Source: Spirochaetaceae bacterium | GTDB taxonomy: Bacteria > Myxococcota_A > UBA9160 > UBA4427 | DNA: 64,000 nucleotides | Direction: 5' to 3' | Assembly: GCA_020632655.1 (NCBI GenBank) | Contig: JACKFD010000017.1 | Location: 62,001 to 126,000, forward strand | Part shown: positions 1-7,436 of the stretch, in pieces | How the letters are laid out: the number at the start of each line of letters is the position of its first letter | Position numbering within the stretch: the stretch's first letter is position 1 | The notes under the pieces: generated by a model | What the model was told of the DNA's origin: nothing | Seen by the model: only the letters and a program-made list of their open reading frames with translations | The model's database searches: none | Program-made: the position numbers and the translations under genes

Positions 1-420
1 CGGCCGGTCGTCGAGGCGGAGCAGGACATGGCGCTCGAGCCCGGCTCGATCGTCCTGGCGCCGGGCGGCTTCCATACGGAGCTCTGCAGGAGACGGCCCG
101 GCGATCGTCGCTACCGGCTGGGCGTCGTGGAGGACGAGCCCGTCAACGGATGCCGACCGTCGGTGGACGTCATGTGGCGATCGGTCGCGGCGAACTTCGA
201 TGGGGACGTCCTCGCCTTCCTGATGACCGGCATGGGCGAAGACGGCTCGCAGGGGCTTCGCGCCCTGCGCGAGAAGGGTGCCTATTGCATCGCGCAGGAC
301 GAAGCGACGAGCGTCGTGTGGGGCATGCCGGGCGCTGCCGTGCGGTCGGGGCTGGTCGACGAGGTGCTGTCGCTCGAAGAGATCGCGGTGACGATGCGCA
401 GGGGGATCCAGAAGTCTTGA
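1..420 (+). CDS. cheB: CheB chemoreceptor methylesterase, C-terminal part (cut by window edge)
   Basis: The reading frame is open from base 1, so only the last ~139 residues of a CheB are present. The visible part is the methylesterase domain: it has the VLAPGG segment, the NG-x-PSVD segment and the MTGMGEDG loop that carries the catalytic aspartate. The receiver domain and the active-site serine and histidine would lie upstream. CheB removes methyl groups from chemoreceptor glutamates in the cytoplasm. Its TGA is embedded in the TTG start of the following cheR, indicating translational coupling. A second, complete cheB lies at 10640-11695. Confidence 0.93.
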   Translation, partial: RPVVEAEQDMALEPGSIVLAPGGFHTELCRRRPGDRRYRLGVVEDEPVNGCRPSVDVMWRSVAANFDGDVLAFLMTGMGEDGSQGLRALREKGAYCIAQDEATSVVWGMPGAAVRSGLVDEVLSLEEIAVTMRRGIQKS

Positions 421-1292
421 AGGCCCGAACGTCTCCCGAACTATCGAACGATGAGTTCGAGCTGCTCCGCCGATTGGTGGAGGAGCGAACGGGGATCCTC
501 GTCTCCGAGCGGAAGTCCTATCTGATCGCTTCCCGCTTCGCGTCCCTGATCGAGGAAGAGGGGGTCGACACCTTCTCAGAGCTCTACACCCGCGCCCGAG
601 CGGCCGCTCCCGACGGCCCCTTGATGGACCGCATCGTCGATGCGATCACGACGAACGAGACGCTCTGGTTCCGTGACGACGGCCCGTGGTACATCCTGCG
701 GACGGCGCTGCTTCCGCGCTATTGCGCCGAGCTCTCGGAGGGGCGCCGCAATCGCGTCCGGATCTGGAGCGCGGCCTGCTCGACCGGCCAGGAGCCCTAC
801 AGCGTCGCGATGACGATCCGGGAGTTCATCCAGGACGAAGGGCTCGTCTCGGTCAAGCCCGAAGCCTTCGAGATCGTCGCCACGGACATCTCGCCCCAGG
901 CGCTCGAGATCGCCAGGCGCGGGGCATACGACCAGATGGCCGCCTCGCGTGGCCTGCCGCCGCAATACGCCGATCGCTTCTTCGAGAGCTCGGGCAGCAC
1001 GATCGAGGTCGTGCCGGCGATCAAGTCGATGGTGCGCTTCCAGAGGTTCAACCTGCAGCAGAGCTTCGCTCTACTCGGCCGCTTCGACCTCATCCTGTGT
1101 CGGAACGTGTTGATCTACTTCTCGAACGAGCTCAAGCTCGAGATCTTCCGGAAGATCGCCTCCGCACTCTGCCCGGAGGGCGCGCTCATCCTCGGCGGAT
1201 CGGAGTCGGCGCAGGGCGCCACCAGGCTCTTCCAGATGGTCCGCAGCGGACGCCATCTCTATTACACGGCCAGGCTGGAGCAGGAACGATGA
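417..1292 (+). CDS. cheR: CheR chemoreceptor methyltransferase (copy 1)
   Basis: SAM-dependent methyltransferase that methylates chemoreceptor glutamates; 291 aa, usual family size. The TTG start overlaps the preceding cheB stop (TTGA), and the next gene overlaps its own stop by 4 bp. Residues 10-80 form the helical N-terminal CheR domain ending in TNETLWFR. The SAM-binding motif SAACSTGQEPYS is at 118-129, ATDIS near 155 and CRNVLIYF at 228-235. An upstream in-frame extension exists, but it only runs antisense-like through cheB and has no family similarity, so TTG 417 is preferred. The cheB-cheR-cheY-cheX order makes this one adaptation and signal-output module. Confidence 0.94.
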   Translation: MKARTSPELSNDEFELLRRLVEERTGILVSERKSYLIASRFASLIEEEGVDTFSELYTRARAAAPDGPLMDRIVDAITTNETLWFRDDGPWYILRTALLPRYCAELSEGRRNRVRIWSAACSTGQEPYSVAMTIREFIQDEGLVSVKPEAFEIVATDISPQALEIARRGAYDQMAASRGLPPQYADRFFESSGSTIEVVPAIKSMVRFQRFNLQQSFALLGRFDLILCRNVLIYFSNELKLEIFRKIASALCPEGALILGGSESAQGATRLFQMVRSGRHLYYTARLEQER

Positions 1293-1660
1293 AGGTGCTC
1301 GTCGTAGACGATTCCCGGATGATTCGCCGCGTCGTACGCAGCGTGGCGGAGATGCTCGACCTCGATTTCCTCGAGGCCGGCGACGGACGCGAGGCGCTCG
1401 AGGTTCTTGCGAAGGAGTCCGCCGACATCTCTCTCGTCGTCCTCGACTGGAACATGCCGCGGCTCGACGGGCTGCGATGCCTGCAGAGGATGAAGGCGAA
1501 TCCGCGCTACCACGACATCCCCGTGATCATGTTCACGACGGAGAGTCAGGAGGAGCGGCGCGAGATGGCGATGCGCTGTGGCGCCGCCGCCTACGTGAGC
1601 AAGCCCTTCACACGGGAAACGCTCGTGACGAGCATGATGGACGTGCTGGGGATCGAATGA
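1289..1660 (+). CDS. cheY: CheY-like single-domain response regulator (copy 1)
   Basis: A 123-aa stand-alone receiver. The acidic pair is D7/D8, the phosphoacceptor is D53 (VLDWN), the switch threonines are in FTTES (83-84), and K105 is in the SKPF turn, so all catalytic positions are intact. The ATG overlaps the cheR stop (ATGA). It lacks an output domain, as expected for a regulator that is phosphorylated by CheA and diffuses to a motility or other target. The adjacent cheX is a likely phosphatase partner. No flagellar switch genes are in the window, so its target is unknown. Confidence 0.93.
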   Translation: MKVLVVDDSRMIRRVVRSVAEMLDLDFLEAGDGREALEVLAKESADISLVVLDWNMPRLDGLRCLQRMKANPRYHDIPVIMFTTESQEERREMAMRCGAAAYVSKPFTRETLVTSMMDVLGIE

Positions 1661-1706
1661 GTCGGACGAACCGGGGCCTGCGCTCCCGGCGAGTCGGAGG
1701 AGAACG

Positions 1707-2186
1707 ATGGAGACGAGCGAGCAGGTCTGGCGCGACGCCCTGGGCTCCGCGATCGAAGAGGTCTTCGACACCATGGTCCTTCGCGACTTCGTCGAGGAGC
1801 CCGGGCTCGACGTGCCGGCGATCCTCGGCGACAAGGCATGCGTGATGACGGTCGAGCTCTTCGGATCGTCCTGGGCCAGAATCGTGCTCCGGATCCGGAG
1901 CGAGCTGGCTCGTGACGTCGGGTCGAACATCCTGGGCGTCGACGAAGCCGAGATGTCCGAGGACGACGTCGAGGATGCCGCTTGCGAGCTGCTCAACATG
2001 ATCGCGGGTGCGTGCAAGCGACGACTCGCGGACGCGGGGAGCTCGTACGATCTCGGGGTGCCCGGGCCGTTCGGAGAATCCGACGTCGCCGAATCGAACG
2101 ATGGCGACGCGCGGTCCAGCATCGTGATCGCGGGCCGCCTGGGCGACGACCCGCTCGAGGTCCGAGTCTTCTCGACCTGGTCCTGA
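1707..2186 (+). CDS. cheX: CheX/CheC-type chemotaxis phosphatase (copy 1)
   Basis: A 159-aa protein of the CheC/CheX/FliY phosphatase superfamily, which hydrolyses phospho-CheY. The family's E-x-x-N catalytic signature is at E94-N97, followed by IAG in the same helix. The N-terminal helix and the glycine- and valine-rich strands around 40-65 fit the CheX fold. An AGGAGAACG ribosome-binding site precedes the ATG. It follows cheY by 46 bp. A second, diverged copy lies at 12572-13021, also directly after a cheY, which supports two CheY-CheX pairs. The assignment rests on the motif and context; overall sequence similarity is modest. Confidence 0.82.
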   Translation: METSEQVWRDALGSAIEEVFDTMVLRDFVEEPGLDVPAILGDKACVMTVELFGSSWARIVLRIRSELARDVGSNILGVDEAEMSEDDVEDAACELLNMIAGACKRRLADAGSSYDLGVPGPFGESDVAESNDGDARSSIVIAGRLGDDPLEVRVFSTWS

Positions 2187-2224
2187 GTGCGGAAACGAAT
2201 CCCGACGCGCGTAGGGGGAAGAGC

Positions 2225-2608
2225 TTGATCGGTGTCTATCTCGTTCGTCGGGGGCTCCTGACCAAGGATCAATTCTTCGCGATCTGCGAGGAGCAGGATC
2301 GACGCACGCCCGCCGTGGGACGGCTGGCGCTCGAGTCTCGTGTTCTCTCGATGGCCGAGGTCATGAACGTCCTCTCGGAGCAGGCCGTTCGCAACCAGCG
2401 CTTCGGCGAGATCGCGATCGACCTCGGCTACATCACGAAGCACGGATTCGCCGATCTCCTGCACATGCAGGACGTCGCGCGCCCGAGCTTCACGGATCTG
2501 GCGGTCGAGCTCGGCTTCATCACGCGCGAGAAGCTCGACGATACGCTTCACGCCTACCGTGTGGCGCCTCGGGACCTCGTCCGCTCGGGGCAGACCGTCG
2601 CCCCCTGA
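2225..2608 (+). CDS. Small protein with two GspE-N/MshEN-like repeats
   Basis: About 127 aa from a TTG start preceded by AGGGGGA with 5-nt spacing. It consists of two or three helical repeats of the kind found at the N-terminus of type II secretion and pilus ATPases: LIGVYLVRRGLLTKDQF, then FGEIAIDLGYITKHGF, then FTDLAVELGFITREKL. Some MshEN domains bind cyclic di-GMP, but that property is not shown by this sequence. No ATPase follows, so it is a stand-alone adaptor-like protein in a chemotaxis operon. The frame ends at a TGA within the left terminal repeat of the adjacent insertion sequence, so the original C-terminus may have differed by a few residues. Confidence 0.72.
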   Translation: MIGVYLVRRGLLTKDQFFAICEEQDRRTPAVGRLALESRVLSMAEVMNVLSEQAVRNQRFGEIAIDLGYITKHGFADLLHMQDVARPSFTDLAVELGFITREKLDDTLHAYRVAPRDLVRSGQTVAP

Positions 2609-2630
2609 AACGTGGACTGAAGATTTCTCC
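2603..2630 (+). repeat. Left terminal inverted repeat of the insertion sequence
   Basis: A 28-bp end beginning CCCTGAAACGTGGACTGAAG. It matches the reverse complement of 3809-3836 at 25 of 28 positions; the three differences are transitions. Bases 2606-2608 are the stop codon of the upstream gene. Confidence 0.88.
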
Positions 2631-2679
2631 TGGCCGCTCGCGATCCGACTGCGGCATCCCATCGCTGTCTCGCCCACGC

Positions 2680-3780
2680 CTACACCGCATACCTCGCCTC
2701 GTGCGCCCCACATCGCTCGACCGCCCTCGTCCCGATCCGCCCGAAGTAGCACTCTGCCAGCCAGCCCCGGACCGTCCGCACCCGCCACGGAAAACACCGC
2801 CGCGCCAAGACCTCCCGAACCGAGAGCGACCGCTCGGTGATGCCCACGGCCTTCGCCGGCGTCCCCCGCCTCCGGTTCTCCGACCGATCCTTCACGTAGT
2901 TCCGCCACACGCTCCAGATCGCCAACCGATACAACGCCGACTGCCTCCGCTTCGAGAACGCAATCGTCTCCCGCTTGTGGTTCGCACTCGAGTGCCGGAT
3001 CAGCAGATCCGACAGGTTCACCGCGAAGAGTGGGTTCTTGGTCGTCCGCGCCACCTTCGAGCTCGTCTGCTCGTGGATGAAAGTCCGGTCCCGGAGCCTC
3101 CGGATCGCTCGCGGATACGCCTGGTGCTCGTCGCTCCGAAGCACGACGCATCCACCCGGTGGCACAACCCGCCGCAACAGCTCCTCCACCCGCTTCCGCG
3201 TCGCCTGGGGATCCGGCCGGCCATAGCGCTTCTCGAGGAGCTCCCGCTTCGCAGCCTGAGCCGGCCGCATCGTCCCGCTCCGCCGCAGCTCCGCATCGTT
3301 GAACCCGTAGACGAAGAGGCTCTCGCCGCCCACCACGAGGTTCAGGTCCATCGGCCAGTACTGGCTGTGCTCGAAGCTCCGGAACCCGTCGAGGACGAGC
3401 GGCTCGGTCGGACACGACTTCGGTCTACGTCGCTCGTGGAAGAGAAGACAATGCCGTCCCAGCCGGTCGCTCATCCTCCGGACGGTGGAGTGTGAGACAC
3501 CGTACTCGCGGGCGATCTGGCGGAACCCGGAGCAAGACACGAGTCGATGGAAGACGGGCTCGAGGAGCTCGGGCCTTCGGAGCCAGTATCGGGTGGAGAA
3601 GGAGGAGGCGCTGAAGTAACGCCGGCAGCGTGAACACTGGTACTTCTGGACGCGGTGGGGCCTGCGACGGCGGAGGTAGAAGCCCTTCTTGATGAAGCGC
3701 CAAGTGGTTGACTGCGAACGGGAATCGCAGTCGGCGTGGGGGCAGAACGGGGGGCGGCGGTAGGGGGAGAGGTCATCCAT
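2680..3780 (-). CDS. IS transposase with zinc ribbon, HTH and DDE-type core
   Basis: A 366-aa protein, apparently intact. Residues 13-52 form a four-cysteine zinc ribbon (C13, C18, C49, C52). Residues 86-106 look like a helix-turn-helix (FRQIAREYGVSHSTVRRMS). The rest resembles a DDE nuclease, with candidate acidic residues D131 (VLDGF), D217 (LRSDEHQAY) and E271 (HKRETIAF). The protein is strongly basic, as expected for DNA binding. The flanking inverted repeats confirm its role. Its codon use is as GC-rich as its neighbours, so composition gives no hint of recent arrival. The exact IS family cannot be named from the sequence alone. Confidence 0.87.
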   Translation of the reverse strand: MDDLSPYRRPPFCPHADCDSRSQSTTWRFIKKGFYLRRRRPHRVQKYQCSRCRRYFSASSFSTRYWLRRPELLEPVFHRLVSCSGFRQIAREYGVSHSTVRRMSDRLGRHCLLFHERRRPKSCPTEPLVLDGFRSFEHSQYWPMDLNLVVGGESLFVYGFNDAELRRSGTMRPAQAAKRELLEKRYGRPDPQATRKRVEELLRRVVPPGGCVVLRSDEHQAYPRAIRRLRDRTFIHEQTSSKVARTTKNPLFAVNLSDLLIRHSSANHKRETIAFSKRRQSALYRLAIWSVWRNYVKDRSENRRRGTPAKAVGITERSLSVREVLARRCFPWRVRTVRGWLAECYFGRIGTRAVERCGAHEARYAV

Positions 3781-3808
3781 CCCCGCCGATTACGCAGATT
3801 GTGTGCCG

Positions 3809-3836
3809 GGGGAAATCTTCGGTCCACGTCTCAGGG
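3809..3836 (-). repeat. Right terminal inverted repeat of the insertion sequence
   Basis: Inverted partner of 2603-2630. Read on the minus strand it begins CCCTGAGACGTGGACCGAAG. Bases 3831-3833 are the reverse complement of the TGA that ends the cheW-like gene entering from the right. Confidence 0.88.
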
Positions 3837-4670
3837 TGCCGGGCGGGGCGCCGCCGTGAGCAGGTTGTCCACGTCGAGGACCTGTACGACCCGCGGATCC
3901 TTCTCCGTCTTGACGACCTGCGACACGAGCTGCGTACCGTCGCTCGTCACGAGGCTCCCGAGCGGTGCGGGGCTTCTCTGGGCGTCGCGGAAGGACACGA
4001 CCGAATGGACCCGGTCGACCTGGAGGCAGGTGCAGACGTCGTCGACTGTCACGACGATGACCATGGGCCTGGTGCCTTCGGAGACCTGGCGCTGGAGCTC
4101 CTCGATCTGCAGGTCGAACGAAGCCGCGCGGATCTCGACCTCGGCGAGCAGGTCCGACGTCGTGGACTCCGGCTCTTCGCCGGACGCGCAATGCATGTCA
4201 CGGATGGCCGCATGGAGCTCGTCGTGGTTTGCGTGGGCCCGATCGGCGATCTGACGGAGTCGCGGTACTTCGTCGTAGATGTGGCCGGTCCAGAAGCGCT
4301 CGTCGCAGAGATCCCGATCCGACGCCTTCGCGACGCCCGTGCGCTTCGGTCCTTCTGCCAGGACGCGCTCGACCCAGCCGGAATGCCACTCGCGACAGCG
4401 CGTCAGCTCCGCGAGCAGGGAGCGACGCTCGTCCTCGAGGCTGGGCAGTCCGAGGCGGAGCCGCAGATCGACGACGGGAAGGATCTCCTCGCGGAGTCGG
4501 ATCACACCGGCGATCCAGGGCGGCGCGCCGGCGATCCGGTCGAGGTGTCCGAGCGACGTCATCTCCCGCACGCGTTCGACGGGGATTCCGAAACGTCCGG
4601 ATCCGACGCCGAACTCGACGATCTGACTCGTGCGCTCTTCCTCGCGCACGTCGCGAACCGCTCGTCCCAT
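3831..4670 (-). CDS. CheW-like coupling protein with an inserted CZB zinc-binding domain
   Basis: 279 aa from ATG 4670. Residues 15-78 form the first half of a CheW fold (SQIVEFGVGSGRFGIPVERV, AGVIRLREEILPVVDLR). Residues ~83-165 resemble a chemoreceptor zinc-binding (CZB) domain with the expected 3His/1Cys ligand set: H96 (EWHSGW), C122 (LCDERFW), H149 and H153 (ANHDELH). Residues 200-272 complete CheW. CheW links receptors to CheA, and CZB domains in receptors respond to zinc or HOCl, so a metal- or oxidant-responsive coupling protein is likely. It is transcribed away from cheA. Longer in-frame starts (to 4844) exist but encode an unconserved tail. The stop lies in the IS repeat. Confidence 0.8.
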   Translation of the reverse strand: MGRAVRDVREEERTSQIVEFGVGSGRFGIPVERVREMTSLGHLDRIAGAPPWIAGVIRLREEILPVVDLRLRLGLPSLEDERRSLLAELTRCREWHSGWVERVLAEGPKRTGVAKASDRDLCDERFWTGHIYDEVPRLRQIADRAHANHDELHAAIRDMHCASGEEPESTTSDLLAEVEIRAASFDLQIEELQRQVSEGTRPMVIVVTVDDVCTCLQVDRVHSVVSFRDAQRSPAPLGSLVTSDGTQLVSQVVKTEKDPRVVQVLDVDNLLTAAPRPAP

Positions 4671-4916
4671 TCGATCTCGGCCTCGGGGTGCCCATTCGTC
4701 GTTCGTCGACGCGCCTATATCGACCTGCTCGCCGTCGCACTCGATCGGGTGTCGGTACCAGTCGTGTGTCGGGAAAAGACCGGTGGCCGGCGTTCTAGGT
4801 GTTAGTCCTGGGTGTGGTCTCTGGTCACCAAGCATTTCGTTCAAGGGGCGCGGCTTGCGTTCCGATCTTCCGCGAGTGGACGACCTTCGCGTGCGGTCGC
4901 ATGGGGACCCGATTCG
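4671..4916. promoter_or_regulatory. Divergent intergenic region between cheW-CZB and cheA
   Basis: About 246 bp separates the divergent starts and must hold promoters for both the cheA operon and the cheW-CZB gene. I see no convincing -35/-10 pair. GGTGTGGTCTCTGGTCACC (4811-4829) is a loose inverted repeat that could be an operator. An in-frame open stretch extends the cheW gene into this region, but it looks non-coding. Confidence 0.35.
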
Positions 4917-6902
4917 ATGAGCGAATCCTGGGACGACAACGACGAGCTATGCGGCGAGTTCTGCAGCGAAAGCCGGGACATGCTCGCCGAGGTCGAGCCC
5001 GTCCTGCTCGAGCTCGAGGGCTCCTCCGGCGCCATCGGCGAAGTCGATCCGGGCGTGATCGATTCGATCTTCCGTGCGTTCCACTCGATGAAGGGCAGCG
5101 CCGGCTTTCTCGGTCTCGACACGATCGTTTCGGTCACGCATTCCGCAGAGTCGCTGCTCGACCTCTTCCGGCAGGAGCCGGCGTTGCTGCGTTCCGAGCA
5201 CGTGACGGCGCTTTGTCGCACGATGGACTTCGTGAACGTGTTGCTCGATCAGGTCGAGGTCACGTTCAACGACGGTGGACACGAGGAGGAAGGTCGCGCC
5301 ATCGCACAGCGGCTGGAGGTCCTGATCGAGTCGACGCGACCCGGGGGAGGCAAGGGAGGCGCCGTACCCGAGGCGAGTCCCGCCGCCGATCCGCCGAGCG
5401 TCGCAGCGTCGGGGCCGACCGACGAGATCGGCGTGGACGATGCGGTCGCGCCCGTGTTCGCGTCCGCGCCCGTGCGCCCCGCCGAAGCCAGTGAAGCCGA
5501 TCGCATTCCGCTGGCGACCCGGGCGCCCGATGAGCGCGTCGAGAGCGACGAGGCGCGGTTCGAGAAGCCCGCGCCGCCTGCTGCGACCGTCGAATCACCG
5601 TCCGTGCCGGAAGCGGCGTCGAGTCCCGGGCCGATCGACGCGGCATCCGGATCGGAGGAGCCGGGCGGTCCCATCCGCCGTGCCTCGCCGGCACCGGGTG
5701 CGAAGGCTTCGAAGGGCACGATCCGGGTGGATCTCGAGCGGCTCGATCACCTGATGGATCTGGTCGGCGAGCTGATCCTCGCCGAGACGATGGTCACGCA
5801 CAGTCCGGACGTCGAAGGGCTCCATCTCCCGCGCTTCGAGAAGGCTGCGGTCCACCTGAATCGGATCACCCGGAGCCTGCAGGACGTCGCGATGTCGACG
5901 CGGATGATCCCGATCGGCGCGACCTTCCGGAAGATGCTCCGTGTCGTTCGTGACCTCGCGCGAAAGCAGGGCAAGGAGGTCGAGCTCGAGCTCGCCGGTG
6001 AGGAGACGGAGATCGACAAGACGGTCGTCGAGGCGATCGGCGATCCGCTCGTCCACATCGTGCGCAACTCCGTCGATCACGGCATCGAGATGCCGGACGT
6101 CCGGAATGCCGCGGGCAAGCCTCGGATGGGGCGTGTGCGCCTCGAGGCCCGTCATCAGGGCGGCGAGATCTGGATCCTGATCGAGGACGATGGCAAGGGC
6201 CTCGATCGCGAGGCGATCCTCGCGAAGGCCGTCTCTCGCGGGCTGATCGACGAGGAAGCGGCCCAGGAGCTGCGCGACCCGGAGATCTTCCGCTTCGTCT
6301 TCGAGGCAGGCTTCTCGACGGCCTCGAAGGTGACCGACGTCTCCGGCCGCGGCGTCGGCATGGACGTCGTCCGACGCAACATCGAGAACCTCGGCGGAAA
6401 GGTCGAGATCGCGAGCGAGCTCGGCGTCGGCACCCAGATCACGATCCGTCTTCCGCTCACGCTCGCGATCATCGAAGGCATGCTCGTTCGCGTCGGCGAC
6501 CTCGTCTACACGCTGCCCCTGCTCTCGATCCGCGAGTCGATTCCGATCGAGACCGCCGACGTCACGCGCCTGAATGGTGGTGGCGAGATGGTTCGGGTGC
6601 GAGAGGGCCTGATCCCGATGCTGCGTCTCCACGACTACCACGGCGTCGAGGCGCGCGCCGAACGGCTGGAGGACGGGATCGCGATCGTCGTCGAAGACCA
6701 GGAGTGCTTCTGCCTCTTCGTCGACGAGGTGATCGGGCAGCGGCAGACCGTGATCAAGGGGCTGCCCGCCTACCTGGGCTCGCTCCGCGGTGTGTCGGGC
6801 TGCTCGATCCTCTCGGACGGGGACATCAGCCTGATCCTGGACGTGAGCTCGATCGAAGGCGACCTGAGGGCGAGCCCGTCGCGGGGCGTCGGCGATGAAT
6901 GA
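4917..6902 (+). CDS. cheA: CheA sensor histidine kinase
   Basis: 661 aa. Autophosphorylating kinase of the chemosensory array. The N-terminal HPt domain carries the phosphorylated histidine H56 (FRAFHSMKGSAGF). Residues ~120-250 are a Pro/Ala/Glu-rich linker with no recognisable P2 (CheY-binding) domain. The dimerisation helices (LERLDHLMDLVGELILAE) are followed by the ATP-binding domain with the N-box VRNSVDHGIEMP near 380-392 and the GRGVGMDVVR box, and then a C-terminal CheW-like domain. ATG 4917 is chosen because it begins the HPt; an in-frame ATG at 4812 adds only an unconserved leader. It starts the cheA-cheW-mcp-cheR-cheB-cheD series. Confidence 0.95.
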   Translation: MSESWDDNDELCGEFCSESRDMLAEVEPVLLELEGSSGAIGEVDPGVIDSIFRAFHSMKGSAGFLGLDTIVSVTHSAESLLDLFRQEPALLRSEHVTALCRTMDFVNVLLDQVEVTFNDGGHEEEGRAIAQRLEVLIESTRPGGGKGGAVPEASPAADPPSVAASGPTDEIGVDDAVAPVFASAPVRPAEASEADRIPLATRAPDERVESDEARFEKPAPPAATVESPSVPEAASSPGPIDAASGSEEPGGPIRRASPAPGAKASKGTIRVDLERLDHLMDLVGELILAETMVTHSPDVEGLHLPRFEKAAVHLNRITRSLQDVAMSTRMIPIGATFRKMLRVVRDLARKQGKEVELELAGEETEIDKTVVEAIGDPLVHIVRNSVDHGIEMPDVRNAAGKPRMGRVRLEARHQGGEIWILIEDDGKGLDREAILAKAVSRGLIDEEAAQELRDPEIFRFVFEAGFSTASKVTDVSGRGVGMDVVRRNIENLGGKVEIASELGVGTQITIRLPLTLAIIEGMLVRVGDLVYTLPLLSIRESIPIETADVTRLNGGGEMVRVREGLIPMLRLHDYHGVEARAERLEDGIAIVVEDQECFCLFVDEVIGQRQTVIKGLPAYLGSLRGVSGCSILSDGDISLILDVSSIEGDLRASPSRGVGDE

Positions 6903-6923
6903 GGGAATCGGGGGAGGAGCGTC

Positions 6924-7436
6924 GTGAGCATGGACGACGTCGGGCTCGACGAGCTCGAGGGGCATCTCGACGACGAGGTCGCGAACGAGGGGTCGGGTCG
7001 GCATCTGACCTTCCAGCTCGCCGGTCAGGTCTACGGCATCGAGCTTCGACGCGTCCGAGAGATCGTACGCGCGCAGCGGGCGACGCCGGTTCCGGACGTG
7101 CCGGACTACGTACTCGGCGTGATGAATCTGCGCGGCACCGTCGTTCCCGTCGTCGATGCGCGACGTCGGATGGGGATCCAGGCGCGCGAAGCGGACGAGC
7201 GCACCTGCGTGATCGTCTGCAGCTACGAGGGAGAGGGCGTCGGGGTCGTCGTCGACACGGTGTGTGACGTGATCGACGTCGACGAGGCGGACGTCGTGGA
7301 GGCGCGCAGCGAGGTGTCGACCCGGAACGCGATGATCCGCGGCCTGGTTCGTACGACGGCGGGCGTGCGGATCCTGCTCTGCCTCGATCGGTTGCTCGAG
7401 CGACAGGCCCGATCCGACGAGAGCGTCGCGGCATGA
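6924..7436 (+). CDS. cheW: CheW coupling protein
   Basis: 170 aa; links CheA to chemoreceptors in the array. After a 25-residue acidic lead, residues 27-160 are a full CheW fold: HLTFQLAGQVYGIELRRVRE, then VLGVMNLRGTVVPVVDARRR with the conserved NLRG-x-V-x-P-V-x-D signature, and a final ILLCLDRLL. It is 21 bp downstream of cheA and its stop overlaps the next ATG (ATGA), so it is probably coupled to the receptor gene. Unlike the protein encoded at 3831-4670, it carries no inserted domain and is the canonical coupling protein of this cluster. Confidence 0.95.
   Translation: MSMDDVGLDELEGHLDDEVANEGSGRHLTFQLAGQVYGIELRRVREIVRAQRATPVPDVPDYVLGVMNLRGTVVPVVDARRRMGIQAREADERTCVIVCSYEGEGVGVVVDTVCDVIDVDEADVVEARSEVSTRNAMIRGLVRTTAGVRILLCLDRLLERQARSDESVAA

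Larger units (their letters stand above)
2603..3836. mobile_element. Insertion sequence, about 1.23 kb, with 28-bp terminal inverted repeats
   Basis: The element is bounded by near-perfect terminal inverted repeats (25 of 28 positions match) at 2603-2630 and 3809-3836 and contains one transposase gene on the minus strand. Both ends read CCCTGA outward-to-inward. I found no convincing target-site duplication: the flanks read CCGTCGCC on the left and TGCCGGGC on the right. It lies between two convergent chemotaxis genes, and the stop codons of both fall within its terminal repeats. Its family is unassigned; the zinc-ribbon plus HTH plus DDE layout is reminiscent of IS1-like or IS1595-like elements. 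Confidence 0.85.

Noticed and set aside
2595..3844. Target-site duplication flanking the insertion sequence
   Set aside because: Flanks of 3 to 9 bp were compared at several possible ends; none match convincingly.
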